Assembly: GCA_015698045.1 (NCBI GenBank)
Contig: BLAL01000086.1
Location: 434,001-498,000 of the forward strand
Direction: 5' to 3'
DNA length: 64,000 nt
Source: Rhizophagus clarus
Lineage: Eukaryota > Glomeromycota > Glomeromycetes > Glomerales > Glomeraceae
This document shows, piece by piece, positions 43,768-55,000 of the stretch (positions are counted from its first letter, which is position 1; each line of letters opens with the position of its first letter). The notes beneath the pieces are model-generated. The model was not told where the DNA came from. It ran no database searches and was given only the letters and a program-made list of their open reading frames with translations. The position numbers and the translations under genes were made by a program.

Positions 43768-44215
43768 ATGTCATCTGAAAAGCAGGTTGCGGAAGAGAGG
43801 ATCAAGTATGAAGCTGAGACCGCTGAACTCGAGTAGAATTGAAAAGTTAGAGCAATATTTTGATAAACTTAAAAAAAGAATCAGAATCTAAGAAAAATCG
43901 CAAATTTCAAATTAGATGCATGCAGATAGCTAAGAAAATTCTTAATGAGGAACCTATGATTAAATATCGCCCTCCTTTCTTGAATGGATTAGAACTTGAT
44001 GCTTTCTTTTAAAAATATCAAATTGCATTGGAGGTGCAAGGGGCTCAGCATCAGCTTCACAGTACTAGCTGATATAAGGATGTTAAAAAGCTCGAAGACA
44101 TTGTTAATCATGATCGGCAAAAATGATGCATATGTCAAAATAATGGAATTTTCCTTCTTGAAGTAGCATACGTTTCCCACAATCTGATACTTGCTACATC
44201 ATATAAATCATGTAA
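43768..44215 (+). pseudogene. Restriction-endonuclease-like (PD-(D/E)XK) protein relic
   Basis: The first frame starts MSSEKQVAEERIKYEAETAE (helical, charged). A later frame gives CMQIAKKILNEEPMIKYRPP, FLNGLELDAFF, KYQIALEVQGAQHQLHST and YKDVKKLEDIVNHDRQK, then ICQNNGIFLLEVAYVSH. The ELDAFF...ALEVQG pair is the acidic core expected of PD-(D/E)XK nucleases, in which D and E-x-Q/K bind the metal. I recall similar LNGLELD...EVQGxQH proteins as a family in mycorrhizal fungi, but I cannot check. It carries several breaks and is treated as a fossil. Whether it was a host or a mobile-element gene is open. Confidence 0.55.
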
Positions 44216-44219
44216 AAAT

Positions 44220-45137
44220 GCATCTTTAATTTATTTTTGTAAAAAAAAAATACATATTGCAATAGCCAGGGATTATATTGTATACATTTCATCATTTCAT
44301 ACTTTATGTGTGCTATTTGTAAAGAAGATATTAAGAAATTCTGTGTAAGAATTATGATCAGAAAAATAGGCTAATTCTCTAAACCATCTGCCCTCCAAAT
44401 GTCTTAGCATTAAAATGATTATTTAGTAATGTCAAGGTATACATATCAATTCTTATTATAATGACCAATATTTGATCTAACTAGTTCATTTTACCTTTTT
44501 TATTAGATCTAAATTCCCTAACACATACTATAACATCTAGATCAAACCATCTCTTTGCAAATTTTCAAGCATCTGATTTATATTGTTAAAGTTGGGAATA
44601 GATTTAGATCTAGATTTTTTATAACAATATTTACTTTTTTTACTAAAGATACTTGGTATTCTTTCATTAGAAATAATTTCATCACTTCTTTTCCTGGTAT
44701 TTTGAATAGCCTTTTTAGCACTCTTTTTAAAACTAATTCTATTTTTCTCTTTTCATCTTCTAATAATATTATTTGACCTGGTTTCTTAAAAAAATATTTA
44801 TAAGTTTAACTTTATTATACATGAAAATAAAATAGTAAAGTGAATACAAGTTAATAGACTTACTACTAGCTGATCTTTTGTAAGCTGATTCATTTTCAAG
44901 TTTTTGATCAATAATTTTTATTTTTATTTTTAAACAATAAAAGTTCAATTTGCACAATTATATAATTTTTGATCAATAATTAATTCATCATTAATCCATT
45001 TATTATAATTCACAGAAGAGTTAATACTTTTACTTATTTTTTCTATTTTTTTTCCATAAATTAAAAAAATAAATACTTAGAAAACTTAACTTTAAACATA
45101 TTTATAAATTTGAATTTATCTTATGGGTTTTGTTTTT
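44220..45137. other. AT-rich stretch, nothing definite
   Basis: A minus-strand frame near 44560-44770 is Lys/Ser-rich and may be a decayed coding piece, but I recognise nothing in it. Confidence 0.4.
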
Positions 45138-45351
45138 TTCAGCACCTGCGATATATCGCATCCTGAACACTCTGGGCAAAATTATGGTAATGCCAGATAA
45201 AATTAAACATGTGACATTTAACTAGGGGCGTGAAAAATAGATTTTTTACAACTGAAAAAATTCTAAGTCCCCAAAATACATATAAAAAAATGAAAAGAGA
45301 AGGGGTGTAACATAAGTGACAAAAAAGAGAGCGATGCATCGCAGGTGCAGA
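45138..45351. mobile_element. MITE with GCACCTGCGATATATCGC-type ends (214 bp)
   Basis: AGCACCTGCGATATATCGC at the left and TGCACCTGCGATGCATCGC, inverted, at the right. The minus-strand frame inside is incidental. Confidence 0.68.
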
Positions 45352-45359
45352 AAATTATT

Positions 45360-45780
45360 AAATCCTTATCTTATATTATGATTTTAATAAGTTTAATATA
45401 ATACAAATTCACATGTAATTATAAATAATGACATATACAAAGATTGATTTGTTACTATAAATAGATTTCTATTTTATTTAAAAAAGAATTTTGGTAATGT
45501 AATCTGAACTTGATCTAATAGATCTTGCAATAGTAATCTTATAATTATTGTAATCTAATTCATAAGATTGATCTAAGTTATATAAATATCAATTAAAAAG
45601 TTTAATTATAAAAGATTAATGTGAATTTCTTAATTTTTGTATTCTATTATAAATAACAATTTCTGGTTTTTAATATATCATATATTTTACAAATATATTA
45701 AAAATTTATTTTATATGTAAAAAGTATTTGGTTTATTAATATATAATAAAAAAAAGTATTATTTGTTTTATGATAATAAT
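45360..45780. other. AT-rich stretch, nothing seen
   Basis: No gene, repeat or signal that I can support. Confidence 0.5.
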
Positions 45781-45789
45781 CATCACTCA

Positions 45790-46075
45790 TGTTACACCCA
45801 AATCTATTTTATTATAATAAATATAAAAATAGATCATAATATAGCATTACTATTAAATATAAAGTATATGTATATAGATTAAAATTGGTTAAAATTGATT
45901 CAATTAGTTGAAATTGATGATTTTTAAATTATAATTCTGGTTAAAATTTTCTTAATTCTGGCCAAAATCATAATTCTGGCCAAAATTTTCTTAATTCTGA
46001 CCAAAATCATAATTTTAGCTCAAATTTAATTAAAATTAAAATTTTCAAGCCTAATACAACACTTTATTTTTATAA
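45790..46075 (-). repeat. Element end with AATTCTGGCCAAAATCATAA repeats
   Basis: Inverse of 62395-62660: both run from a tip AGTGTTGTATTAGGCTTGAA through AAATTATGATTTTGGTCAGA repeats to TTAAATATAAAGTAGATGTATATAGATTAAAA and a GTGTAACATG segment. It is the right end of an element whose interior would lie leftwards. Confidence 0.65.
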
Positions 46076-46342
46076 TATATCATATATTACGAGCTACAGT
46101 ACCTCTTTATGTACAGTACCCCCTTAAAAAAAATTATCAAAATTTTAAAGTACCTAGATACTTTACATAGAAATTTTCAATTTAAAAATTTAAAATTTGT
46201 AAAATACCTGGGGTATAATACTAGAAAAGATTTATATGTAATATAATATCCTAGGTACAACTTTATTTATTATTATTATTATTTCATTATTGTATACAAT
46301 TTATTTATAGTAACTATACACTCCTTAATCAGTTCCTTATTT

Positions 46343-47343
46343 TTAATTGTATACAAATTTAATAATTAGAATAATTAGCAATTTTGATAAACTGAAATAA
46401 AATAATATAAAAAAAAAAACTTTTATCTTATATATTTTATTTAATTCCTTGAATCTATGGTGAATTTCTTCATCATCAGAATCTTGGTAGTCATAATTAC
46501 CACTATCTTCCTCTTCCCCCTCATCTTCATCATTATCTTCTTCCTGATCTTCTTTCTGATCAATTTTAATATTCCATTTATTCTCATAATTTACCTCTTT
46601 AACATATTCTTCATAATTTTCATCAGTTGAGTCATCAGAATTTTCTATCATTTCATTATCTTTATCCAATAAACTATCATGATCGCTAATACAATCATCT
46701 TCTGAACCATCAAGGTTTGTTGAAATTCCACAACTTTTAAAAGATTTTTGAATAAGATCTTCACTAATTTCATCCCAAGACTCTTTAACTCCATATTATG
46801 GTTGTTGAATAAGAAGGTCTTTTAATTTTTCCTGTTGAAGTAAAAGCATGAATATTTGATATCATCCAATTATTATACCAATCCCTAACCTGTAATTTCA
46901 TCAATATTAGCGACTAAGAATAAAAATAAAGTAAAAAATTGAATAATATTTATTAATTTAGATTTAAAACTCTTATTAATTACAATGTTTAGTGGTTGCA
47001 ATTTAGATATACAACCACTAGGAATCATGGCCATATTTGTATTTTTTTTCACTAATTGATTTTTAACAGAATCTACTATATAACCATGAAAAGAATCTAA
47101 TATCAACATAGAACGTGAGTTGCCAAACCAGTTCTTTAAAGTCCACATGTTCTCAACCCACCACAATATCTCCTGTTTATTAACCCACCCTTTTTCATTA
47201 GCACTTATATAAATACTATTTGGAAATTTTTCTTTTGAAACATTTTTTAGTTTGAAAATACAAACTGCAGGAAGTTTCATACCATCAGCTATACATGCAA
47301 GTATAACTATAAATGATGATCATTCATGACCAGTTATACGAAT

Positions 47344-47377
<34 letters not shown>

Positions 47378-48010
47378 AGTCAAAGGAAGTGCTTTTATTC
47401 AGAGAAAAAAGATAGAAAAGTATACAAAAGATCACTGAAACCATACGAATATTTACCATTTTTGCTTCTTTTTGATTTATAGTCATATTACTTGGCAAAT
47501 TAAACCACATGGGTGTTTTGTTCATATTGCCCATATATTTTAATTTATATTTATTGTGAATTCTTAGGTACATAACGTAACTCAAAAAAATATTCTGTTT
47601 TTCAATTAAATCTGATAGCAGTTGCTGTGCTATTGTTGTTCTGCAATGCTCACTTAAATCGTATCTTCCTAGAAATCCATTAAACCACTTAGGAGAAAAT
47701 TTAAACCCAGATTATTTGCTAAAAATTCTGGACTTTTAGATAATGAAATAGCTTTATTGGTAATTATTTTTCAGGTAATGGCATTTCCATTAGCTCTTTT
47801 TTCACTTATTCATGCAAATAAATTGTCTTCTAATTTTGGATATTTAGCAGGTTTACCCAAATGAAGCTTAGTCACATGAGGAGTAGTCATTAACAAAGTT
47901 CCTTTTTTATTTGACCAATCACACAGTTGTTTGGGCTGAATATTAAATTTTTTAGCAGTTCCACGTATATTTCTATTATTATTATCAAAATAATGTACTA
48001 TCATCAACTT
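46343..48010 (-). pseudogene. Pogo-like transposase relic (HTH plus DDE), catalytic residues lost
   Basis: Minus strand in order: HTH domain MIVHYFDNNNRNIRGTAKKF...KQLCDWSNKK (47.8-48.0 kb); NMNKTPMWFNLPSNMTINQK (47.5 kb), where the family has NMDETP, so the first catalytic D is N; MKLPAVCIFKLKNVSKEKFP...NEKGWVN (47.2 kb); ILDSFHGYIVDSVK with the second D kept; PSGCISKLQPLNIVINKSFK, where QPLD has become QPLN, so the third D is also N. An acidic C-terminus (EEDNDEDEGEEEDSGN) ends at 46343. Both D-to-N changes are G-to-A transitions. It is further broken by stops, frame changes and the insertion at 47350-47442. Confidence 0.8.
47350..47442 (-). mobile_element. Retroposed mRNA 3' end with poly(A), 14-bp target duplication
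   Basis: ATACGAATATTTAC occurs at 47336-47349 and 47443-47456. Between them, on the minus strand, is 65 nt of unique sequence with AATAAA (47399-47394), then 16 nt, then 28 A. This is the 3' end of a polyadenylated transcript inserted by target-primed reverse transcription, 5'-truncated. It interrupts the transposase between NIRM and the next conserved block. It could instead be a SINE, but no tRNA-like head is present. Confidence 0.82.
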
Positions 48011-49009
48011 TTCTCTTACATTCTATTATTTTCGTTTCTTTTATGGTAAACGGTTGCGTGCTTTTTTATTTTCTTGTTGCCAATAACTACTATTTTACTT
48101 TTAGTAGAAAGAAAATAAAGACACGTAAAATAAAAACACGTAAATCAAACAAAGACATTTTTATGTATGAATAGGGATTATTTTGATAAATAAATTTTAT
48201 GTAAAATATCTTGAAAAGGTATCAAGATATGAGAGATAGAATGTATTTAGAAATTCTTAACAAGAAATTACATAATGGTGATATCACTGATTAATTAAAA
48301 TATCCAGATATTATACATGGTAAGTACCCTGAATATTTTAAAAATCCTGTACCCCCATATATAGTATCCACTCGTGTATAGTACCTTTGGGTACAAGCCA
48401 AAACCCTCAAAATTTGCAAGATACCTGGAATATTGTGGCCTGTGATATATAGTAATATACCAAACTCAATTAGTAAAATATAATTTTTTTTTCTATAGAA
48501 ATATAAAAAAATATTTTTGCTTAACTTCTGTTATTCAACTTGGATCTTCATTAAAAGTTAATGTATTTTTTTAAAAAAAAAATAAAAAAAAAAGTATTCT
48601 CTATATTTTTTATGAAGTTATCTAGGTGTCACCCTGGGTGGTATCAGTTTTTCTGCCACCCCTGTCACGTGATTTAAAATAAATTTTAATTGCCCAATCT
48701 TAATCAGTTAATTTTTAACTTTAATTTTTTTCGTATAAAAAAAATTTTTTTCGCAAAGATAATCTTTAATAAATGACAATTTAAACCAAAATTAAAAAGT
48801 ATACTTATATCTGATATGATTTTAAAAAGAAACTTTAGTTATTGTATTCAGTACTTTTTTAGTTAATTATTTTATTAAATATATGTTACAAGTAAATTTA
48901 AATCTAAACGATTATTTATTTTTAACAGATCTAGTAATAAATGATATAAATAGGTAATCTAACAATAAACTACAATAATAAAAAAGAAATAATTAGTAAA
49001 AGCGAAAGG

Positions 49010-49640
49010 AGATCAAAGGGGAAGCAAAAGAAGATGGAAAATAAGAAAGAGAAGAACAAAAAAAAAAGGAGAGGTGGAAGAATAATGAAAAATGAAAAAA
49101 AAGGAAAGAGTTGATGTGAAATGAAAAAAAAAGATATGAAACGAAAAAAAAGAATGATGTAAAACGAAAAAAAAGAATAATATGAGACGAAAAAAAAGGA
49201 TATAAAATGAAAAAAAGGATGTTGCGAAATGAAAAAAAGGATGATGTGGAATGAAAAAAAGGATGTTGCGAAATGAAAAAAAAGGATTATGCGAAATGAA
49301 AAAAAAAGAATGATGCGAAATGAAAAAAAAAGAAGGAAGTGAAAAAAATGATGAGGAACGAAAAAAAGAAGGAGAAAATGATGAGGAAATGATGTGAAAA
49401 GAAAAAAAGGGGAAGTAATAATGAAAGAAAAAGGAAAATGTTATGAGGAAAGAAAAAAAGAAAAGGTGATGATAGAAAACAAAAAAAAGGGAATAAGAAA
49501 TGAAAAAAAGGATAGGAAAGGAAAAAGATGATAGAAACCAATAAGGAACGAATGGTAATAGAAAAATGATAAGAGATGAAGTGGAAAATTGAAATAGAGA
49601 AATAAAATTACAAAAAGAACCCCAACCAAACAAAAAGAAA
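49010..49640. repeat. Purine-rich tract (GATGCGAAATGAAAAAAAAG units)
   Basis: Tandem ~18-25-bp A/G-rich units. The long minus-strand frames it gives (F/S/L-rich) are not genes. Confidence 0.85.
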
Positions 49641-49649
49641 AAAGAAAAA

Positions 49650-50000
49650 AAAAATTAGTTACTAATGAAAATAAACTCTCAAAGACCCAAGATGTTCAAA
49701 AGTGTTTGAACTTACTACTTATTAAAAGTTCTAATATCGAAGTCTAAGGTCACTAAAAGCTGAAAAGAATTACCTACAAAAAAATGAGAACAGCTTAAAA
49801 AGGGTTAACGCTAATTAACGAAAAAAACATGCACAATGTTAAACAAAAACTTATCAAAAGCCCAAAGTTAAGAAAAAAAGCACCTACAAAAAAGAGAAGT
49901 CAGTCAGTGCTGAAGTGCTGAACTGCTGATTAATAAAAACAATATAAGTAATATCAAAAACTTACCGAAGTCAAAGCTGTAAAAAAAAAATCGCTTAATA
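49650..50000 (-). repeat. Mini-exon array K (minus strand), three to four units
   Basis: Minus-strand acceptors TTTTTTGTAG and TTTTTTTTACAG with short blocks (e.g. GTGCTTTTTTTCTTAACTTT). Donor-like GTAATTC and GTAAGTTT. Branch-like TTAATTAGCG and TTAGTAACTAAT words. Weakest of the arrays. Confidence 0.45.
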
Positions 50001-50100
50001 AAAAACACTAAACAAATGATCGGCATGACGTAATTTTATAATTTAAATTTAAATCACATGATAAGGGGTGGTAAAAATCATGTTACCACCCGGGATGGCA

Positions 50101-50700
50101 TGAGGACTTTTTCATTTTTTATTTATTTCCTTCTATTTGTTTATTTAATTTTTTATAAAACATACTTAAATCTATTTATTTTTTCTAGATTTCAAGTGTC
50201 AGACTATAATTTATAATGGGTTGACTTGCAAATATTAGTTTTGAATTATCTGATTTTATTATGTTTATTAAAAGTTAATTTTATTTTTGTAAAGATTCTT
50301 TTACTACAAAAAGGTAAATCAGATACTTCTTTATTTTGAGCCTTTCTAGGCTTATTTTAAGTTACATTTTAATTTAAAATAAAGAAAATTCCTGAAGTTT
50401 CTTTAAAAATATTCAAGAAAAAATGATTTGAAATATTTAATTATAAAGTTTATACTTAGAAATCCAAGAAGAATTTCTAAAGCATTTTTAAAAATATTTT
50501 TCAAAAAAAAAAAGAAAATTAGCTAAGAAAATAAAAGATCTTTTATTCACAAAATTTATATATGAAAAGTTTCTATATAAAATTCTAAAATATTTGAGTA
50601 TTTCTAAATAATAAAAAAATGAAATTAGTTAATAAGAAAAAATAAGACTTCTTCTACTCATGAGATTCATATCTAAAAAAAAAAATCCAAAAAAAAATCT
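50101..50700. other. AT-rich stretch, nothing seen
   Basis: Runs of AGTTTCTTTAAAAATATT-like words recur here and at 52320-52640 on the other side of the next element, suggesting one older repeat split by it. Confidence 0.4.
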
Positions 50701-51189
50701 TAAGGGGTATGCCAGAAATCAGCTGATTTTCTTCAATTAGTAGCCCTTACCCCTATCCCCTACCTGATCACATTTTGATTGGTTATTAAAAAAATATATA
50801 ATAATATATGTAATTATATTTATATAATTAACTTGTGATCTAGTAATCCAATTTTTATGAATTTTTTTTTGTTTTATAGCTTTTGATATGCCTTACAAAA
50901 TAAAAAAATGTTTATTAAATTGAGCTATTAGATGGCAAGATAATTGCAAAAAACTATTTTAATATATAAATAATAATAATATATTATAGAAAATTTCTAT
51001 TTGTATATGGTGTGTCTAGATACTGTATCACATGATTTTATAAAAAAAACTTTATCTGTCAAATTTTCAATTTTATTAGATTTTATTGGCTAGTTTTATG
51101 ATAAAAATAAGTTACATCACAAAAAATTGCATAATTTTAATTTTATTGTTTATGTAATGATGTAATGTTAATGCAATATATAAGAAAAT

Positions 51190-51755
51190 TATAGTAAAGA
51201 AAGACAGTGAAAAATTAAGGGTGTGAGAAAAAGGAAAGATAAAGGAAAGGGATGAAGATAATTAAATAAGAAGTAAAAGGAAAAAAAAGGTGAAGGATAG
51301 TGAAAAAGAACGAAAAAAAATAAAGAAATAATAAGATGAACGAAAAAATAAAAGGAAAATGAAAAGGAATGAACGAAGGAAATAAAAAAAGTGAAAGTAA
51401 TGAAAAGAAGTTAAGGGAATAAAGAAACAAAAGGATAGTGAAAAGAAATAAAAGAAATGAATGGTTAATAAGAAAGAATAAGACAAAATGAAAGAAAATG
51501 AAGGGAAGCAAAGAGGAATGAAAAATAATGAAAGAAATAAAAAAAGCAATGAAAGAATCCAAGGATCAATGAAATAAAACAATGAAAGATTACAGAAGAA
51601 ATCACGAAAGAAACAAAAAAAAAAGAGAAGAAGCGAAAAATGAAAGAAAAAAAATGAAAGAAATGAAGAGAAAAGTGAAAAAATGAAAGAAACAATGAAA
51701 TGGATAAAGGAAAGTAAGAGAAATAAAGGGAAACAATATAAGAAAGATCAGAACA
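51190..51755. repeat. Purine-rich tract
   Basis: GAAAGAAATGAAAAAA-type low complexity. Frames on the minus strand are F/S/L runs and not genes. Confidence 0.85.
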
Positions 51756-52090
51756 CCCACCTATAGAAAAAAGGAAAAGAAAATCAGTTAATATCATTTT
51801 AAAGAAAATAAACAATGAAAAAGAGACAAAAAACACTTATGTGAATATTCATTGAAATAGTACACGTCTAAAGAAGAGACAAAAAGGTTAGTAAAAACAA
51901 AGAAAAGAATAAAGAGAAAACAAAAAAAGTAAAACTCACCTTGAATTTCCGCCAAAATGGAACTAAAAACAGCCACGCCTAAAAAAAAGAATGAATAAGT
52001 TAATAAAAGTCAAAAGAAAAGATAATAAAAGCAAAAAAACTATCTATTACCTTCTCGAAGTTAAAGAAGTAGCTAAAGGTTGCGCCTAAA
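51756..52090 (-). repeat. Mini-exon array L (minus strand), four units
   Basis: Minus-strand blocks: GCGCAACCTTTAGCTACTTC...GAGAAG before GTAATAG; GCGTGGCTGTTTTTAGTTCC...ATTCAAG before GTGAGTTT (38 nt, all signals canonical); ACGTGTACTATTTCAATGAA; GTGGGTGTTCTGATC. Acceptors are T(n)AG. TACTAACC and ATATTAACTG precede the T tracts. Confidence 0.65.
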
Positions 52091-55000
52091 AAATCTAAAA
52101 AAATATGAAAAAAAAGAAATAAATAAACCATTTAATACACTGTGTAAATTACATTATTAAATCATATGTACCGTGTTCAGACACACCGTGTAAACTAAGA
52201 AATTTTCTATATTATATATATTATATAATTTATACTAGCTAATCATAGGAACCTGATTTTTAGGTTAGCCTCCCACCCCCTATTAAATCAGTTGATTTTT
52301 AGTACGCCCCTAAATATTGCTATAAAAAAAATTCTAAATACTTTTAAAGTTTTAAAGTAGTTTAGAATATATATTTGTTTAAAAAATCCCAAAAAAAAAA
52401 TCCTGAAGTATCTTTAGAAATAAGTAGAATTATTAAACATTTTTTTTTTAATCCAAAGTATTTAAACTTCCATTTATAAAATTTATATCTAAAGCTTTTT
52501 GATATTCTTATAAGTTTAATTAAAAAGCTTATAATGAAATTCTAAACATAAAAAAATAGATAAAATTAAATAAAAAAAAAAAAGTAAAACTTATTATAAA
52601 ACTTATACATAAAAAATCCTAAAGTAAAGTTTTGAAGTATCTTTAAAAGTAAATAATAAATAAAAACAAAATAAGAAACAATATATAATAATTTTATTAA
52701 TTATTATATTATTAAAATAAATTTTTATTAAAATAATAATTTAATAAAAAAAGTGACTCTTATTACATTTTACAGGTAAAAAAAGGAAGTTTAGCTGGTC
52801 TAAATGAAAACAAAAATAAAAAACAAATGATAAATACAAAACAAAGGACACTCGAAATGATTAACAGGAACACAAAAATTACACAAGCAACAAAAGCAAT
52901 AAAGGGAAAATATCGTCAAAACTGCAACACCTTCAAAAACATTCAAGACAATGACGTGACCCACACACAAAACACCAGCACAGCAAAGACAAAACAAACA
53001 CAATAAAAACAACAGTACCAGTAACAACAACATATTCAACTTAGTATTCATGGGTCACAAAATCAATAGACTTGGACCAGATTATTTCAAGCTCAATATA
53101 TTAATGGACTATTATGCAAATAAAAGAGCTGACATCATAGGCATATGCGAAACCAACAAAGATAGAAAGCAAGGTGAATTATGAAACAAACAAAACCCAG
53201 TTTACATCTCCTTCTAGACCAACAGAGACAACAAGATTAAGGGCTCTGAAGTATGTATTATAATTAATAAGAAATGGGAAAAATACATAGGAAAAGTTAA
53301 TAAAATGGGCGTATACTACATAGAAGTCTGGCTGTTTTTCAAGAACTGCACACTTATAATAGGTGTGGTATACATACCACCATCAGACACGGAAAGACAA
53401 AGCGAATTTACCAATCACATAATAAAAGAATTCACAAATCACAGCAGGAAAAACAGACACTACATTCTGATAGGTGACCTGAATTCATACGCTGACAAAT
53501 CGCTATACTATAGTGGCCTATCGAAGCTCAGCAAAAAGCCATCAAAGATCATCACATGGCTAGAAAACTACTTTTTTGTGGATACATTCAGGAATTTGAA
53601 TCCTAAAAAAAGAAGCTTCACATGGACGAACAAAACCACATCAACCAGAATTGACTACATCTGGGCAGACTCTAAACTCGAAGCCAAAATAAAAAGGAGT
53701 CAAATATACCAATCAACTGATATTATAGAAAGTGACCACAACATCATGTTCACAGAAATTTCCTTTATGGACATAATAGTCACTAACAACAAAGGGAGCA
53801 GAAGGGCAGTAAAGAATTCTAAGCGCATCATATATGATTATGAAAATACCATAAACGAGCAATGGAACAATTACGAAAACTACCTCAACAACCTCTTGAT
53901 AAAACACAGAGCTTTTAATTATATAGAAATCTACAAACAAAATGAAGATACTCTAAACGAACTATAGGACATCATATGTAATTGTATACAACAGGTGGCA
54001 CTCAAGTACATACCACACAGAAAGGTAGGAGGTACCAAAACGAACCTCAACAGAAATTACAAAGAAATTGAAGACTCCTCGAAAGAACGTAAGGATCTCC
54101 TATATATAAGAAGTATAATGAGAAAACTATACAAGAACAAGTTGAATAGAACTGAACTGCTTAAAGCATCAGAAGGGATTAAATCCTTTAATCAACGCTA
54201 CAGAACAAACATACCAGGGTTAATGGAAGATACGGATTGGTACACATGGAAGTGCAAGCCTAGAAACTAGTTGAAGATAGTCAAAAGAGTGATCAAACTA
54301 AAAGACAGAGCGTGCAAAGAAGCAACAATAAAAAGAAGAATAGAGGAAAGGAATGACATGATCACCACAGATTAACAGAAAATGATCAATAGTATCCTTG
54401 ACAAAATATATTCCAAAATTGATCTGGATAGAATTCGCATAGTCACAGATACACAGGAAAAGTATCTCTTGAATTCTAAGAAGGAAGTTCACTCAGAGGC
54501 CATCAACACATTCTCAGCACTATTGCGAAATCACAAATTCGAGAACCTTTCTGAATAGTGAAAGGCTATCTATGAACCACAAGCAGATATAAACCTGCAA
54601 ATCTACAATTATTTAGATGATATACTGACAGAACAAGAATGGCATGAGATGCTCAACACTATGAATGACAAATCGGCTCCTAGTATATCTAATATCAGCT
54701 ACAAACTAATAAAGAAAGCGGGCATCAAAGTCAATGAACTGTTCAGGCACTACACCGGCCTATATTACTCTTTACAGAACATCTCTATGAAATGAAAAAT
54801 CTCCCAACTATACCCGATTCCCAAGACATATGACTGGGATTACAATCTAGCAAGGACGTGACTGATCTTATTGATTGAATGTTTACGCAAATGCACAGTT
54901 AAAATCATCACAAAATATCTCGGCAGTGTATTCAGCAAACATGCAATATTGAAAGGTTCAAACTATGCTGGCTTACCTGATGAATCAACATCAACTCCAC

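Larger units (their letters stand above)
46082..48450 (-). mobile_element. Pogo/Tigger-type DNA transposon, inactive (2.4 kb)
   Basis: It carries the broken transposase described below. Tips ATATATTACGAGCTACAGTA (left) and ATATATCACAGGCCACAATA (inverted right) agree at about two thirds of positions, mostly differing by transitions, and repeated TACAGTACCCCC/GGGTACT words follow. The ends are therefore approximate. Confidence 0.6.
48627..50100 (-). mobile_element. TIR element with TGYCAYCCYGGGTGGTA ends (1.5 kb)
   Basis: Left TGTCACCCTGGGTGGTATCA and inverted right TGCCATCCCGGGTGGTAACA, both continuing through CCACCCC and CA(C/T)GTGATTTAAA: ~55 bp of terminal inverted repeat differing mainly by transitions. 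Contains a purine tract (49010-49640) with AAATGAAAAAAAGGATGATG units and minus-strand exon-like units (49650-50000). No transposase. Confidence 0.75.
50981..52217 (-). mobile_element. Inner TIR element with GGTGTGTCTRGAYAC ends
   Basis: Left ATATTATAGAAAATTTCT then TTGTATATGGTGTGTCTAGA. The inverse of the right gives AATATAGAAAATTTCT then TTTACACGGTGTGTCTGAAC. Together ~65 bp of imperfect terminal inverted repeat. Inside are a purine tract (51190-51755) and a minus-strand mini-exon array. Confidence 0.65.
50701..52312. mobile_element. Outer TIR element, TAGGGGCGTAC-type ends
   Basis: Left TAAGGGGTATGCCAGAAATC and inverted right TAGGGGCGTACTAAAAATCA, both continuing A(G/A)CTGATTT. It encloses the 50981-52217 element. 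Duplication not resolved. Confidence 0.55.

Noticed and set aside
44555-44776. 73-codon plus-strand frame and Lys/Ser-rich minus-strand reading
   Set aside because: No domain, no gene signals, AT-rich context.
45139-45339. 66-codon minus-strand frame
   Set aside because: Fills a 214-bp inverted-repeat element and has no recognisable content.
49013-49633. 206-codon minus-strand frame
   Set aside because: Made of ~20-bp A/G-rich tandem units; F/S/H/L runs and no conserved content.
51215-51836. Minus-strand frames of 106-123 codons resembling membrane proteins
   Set aside because: Hydrophobicity comes from T-rich codons of a purine/pyrimidine tract next to an array.
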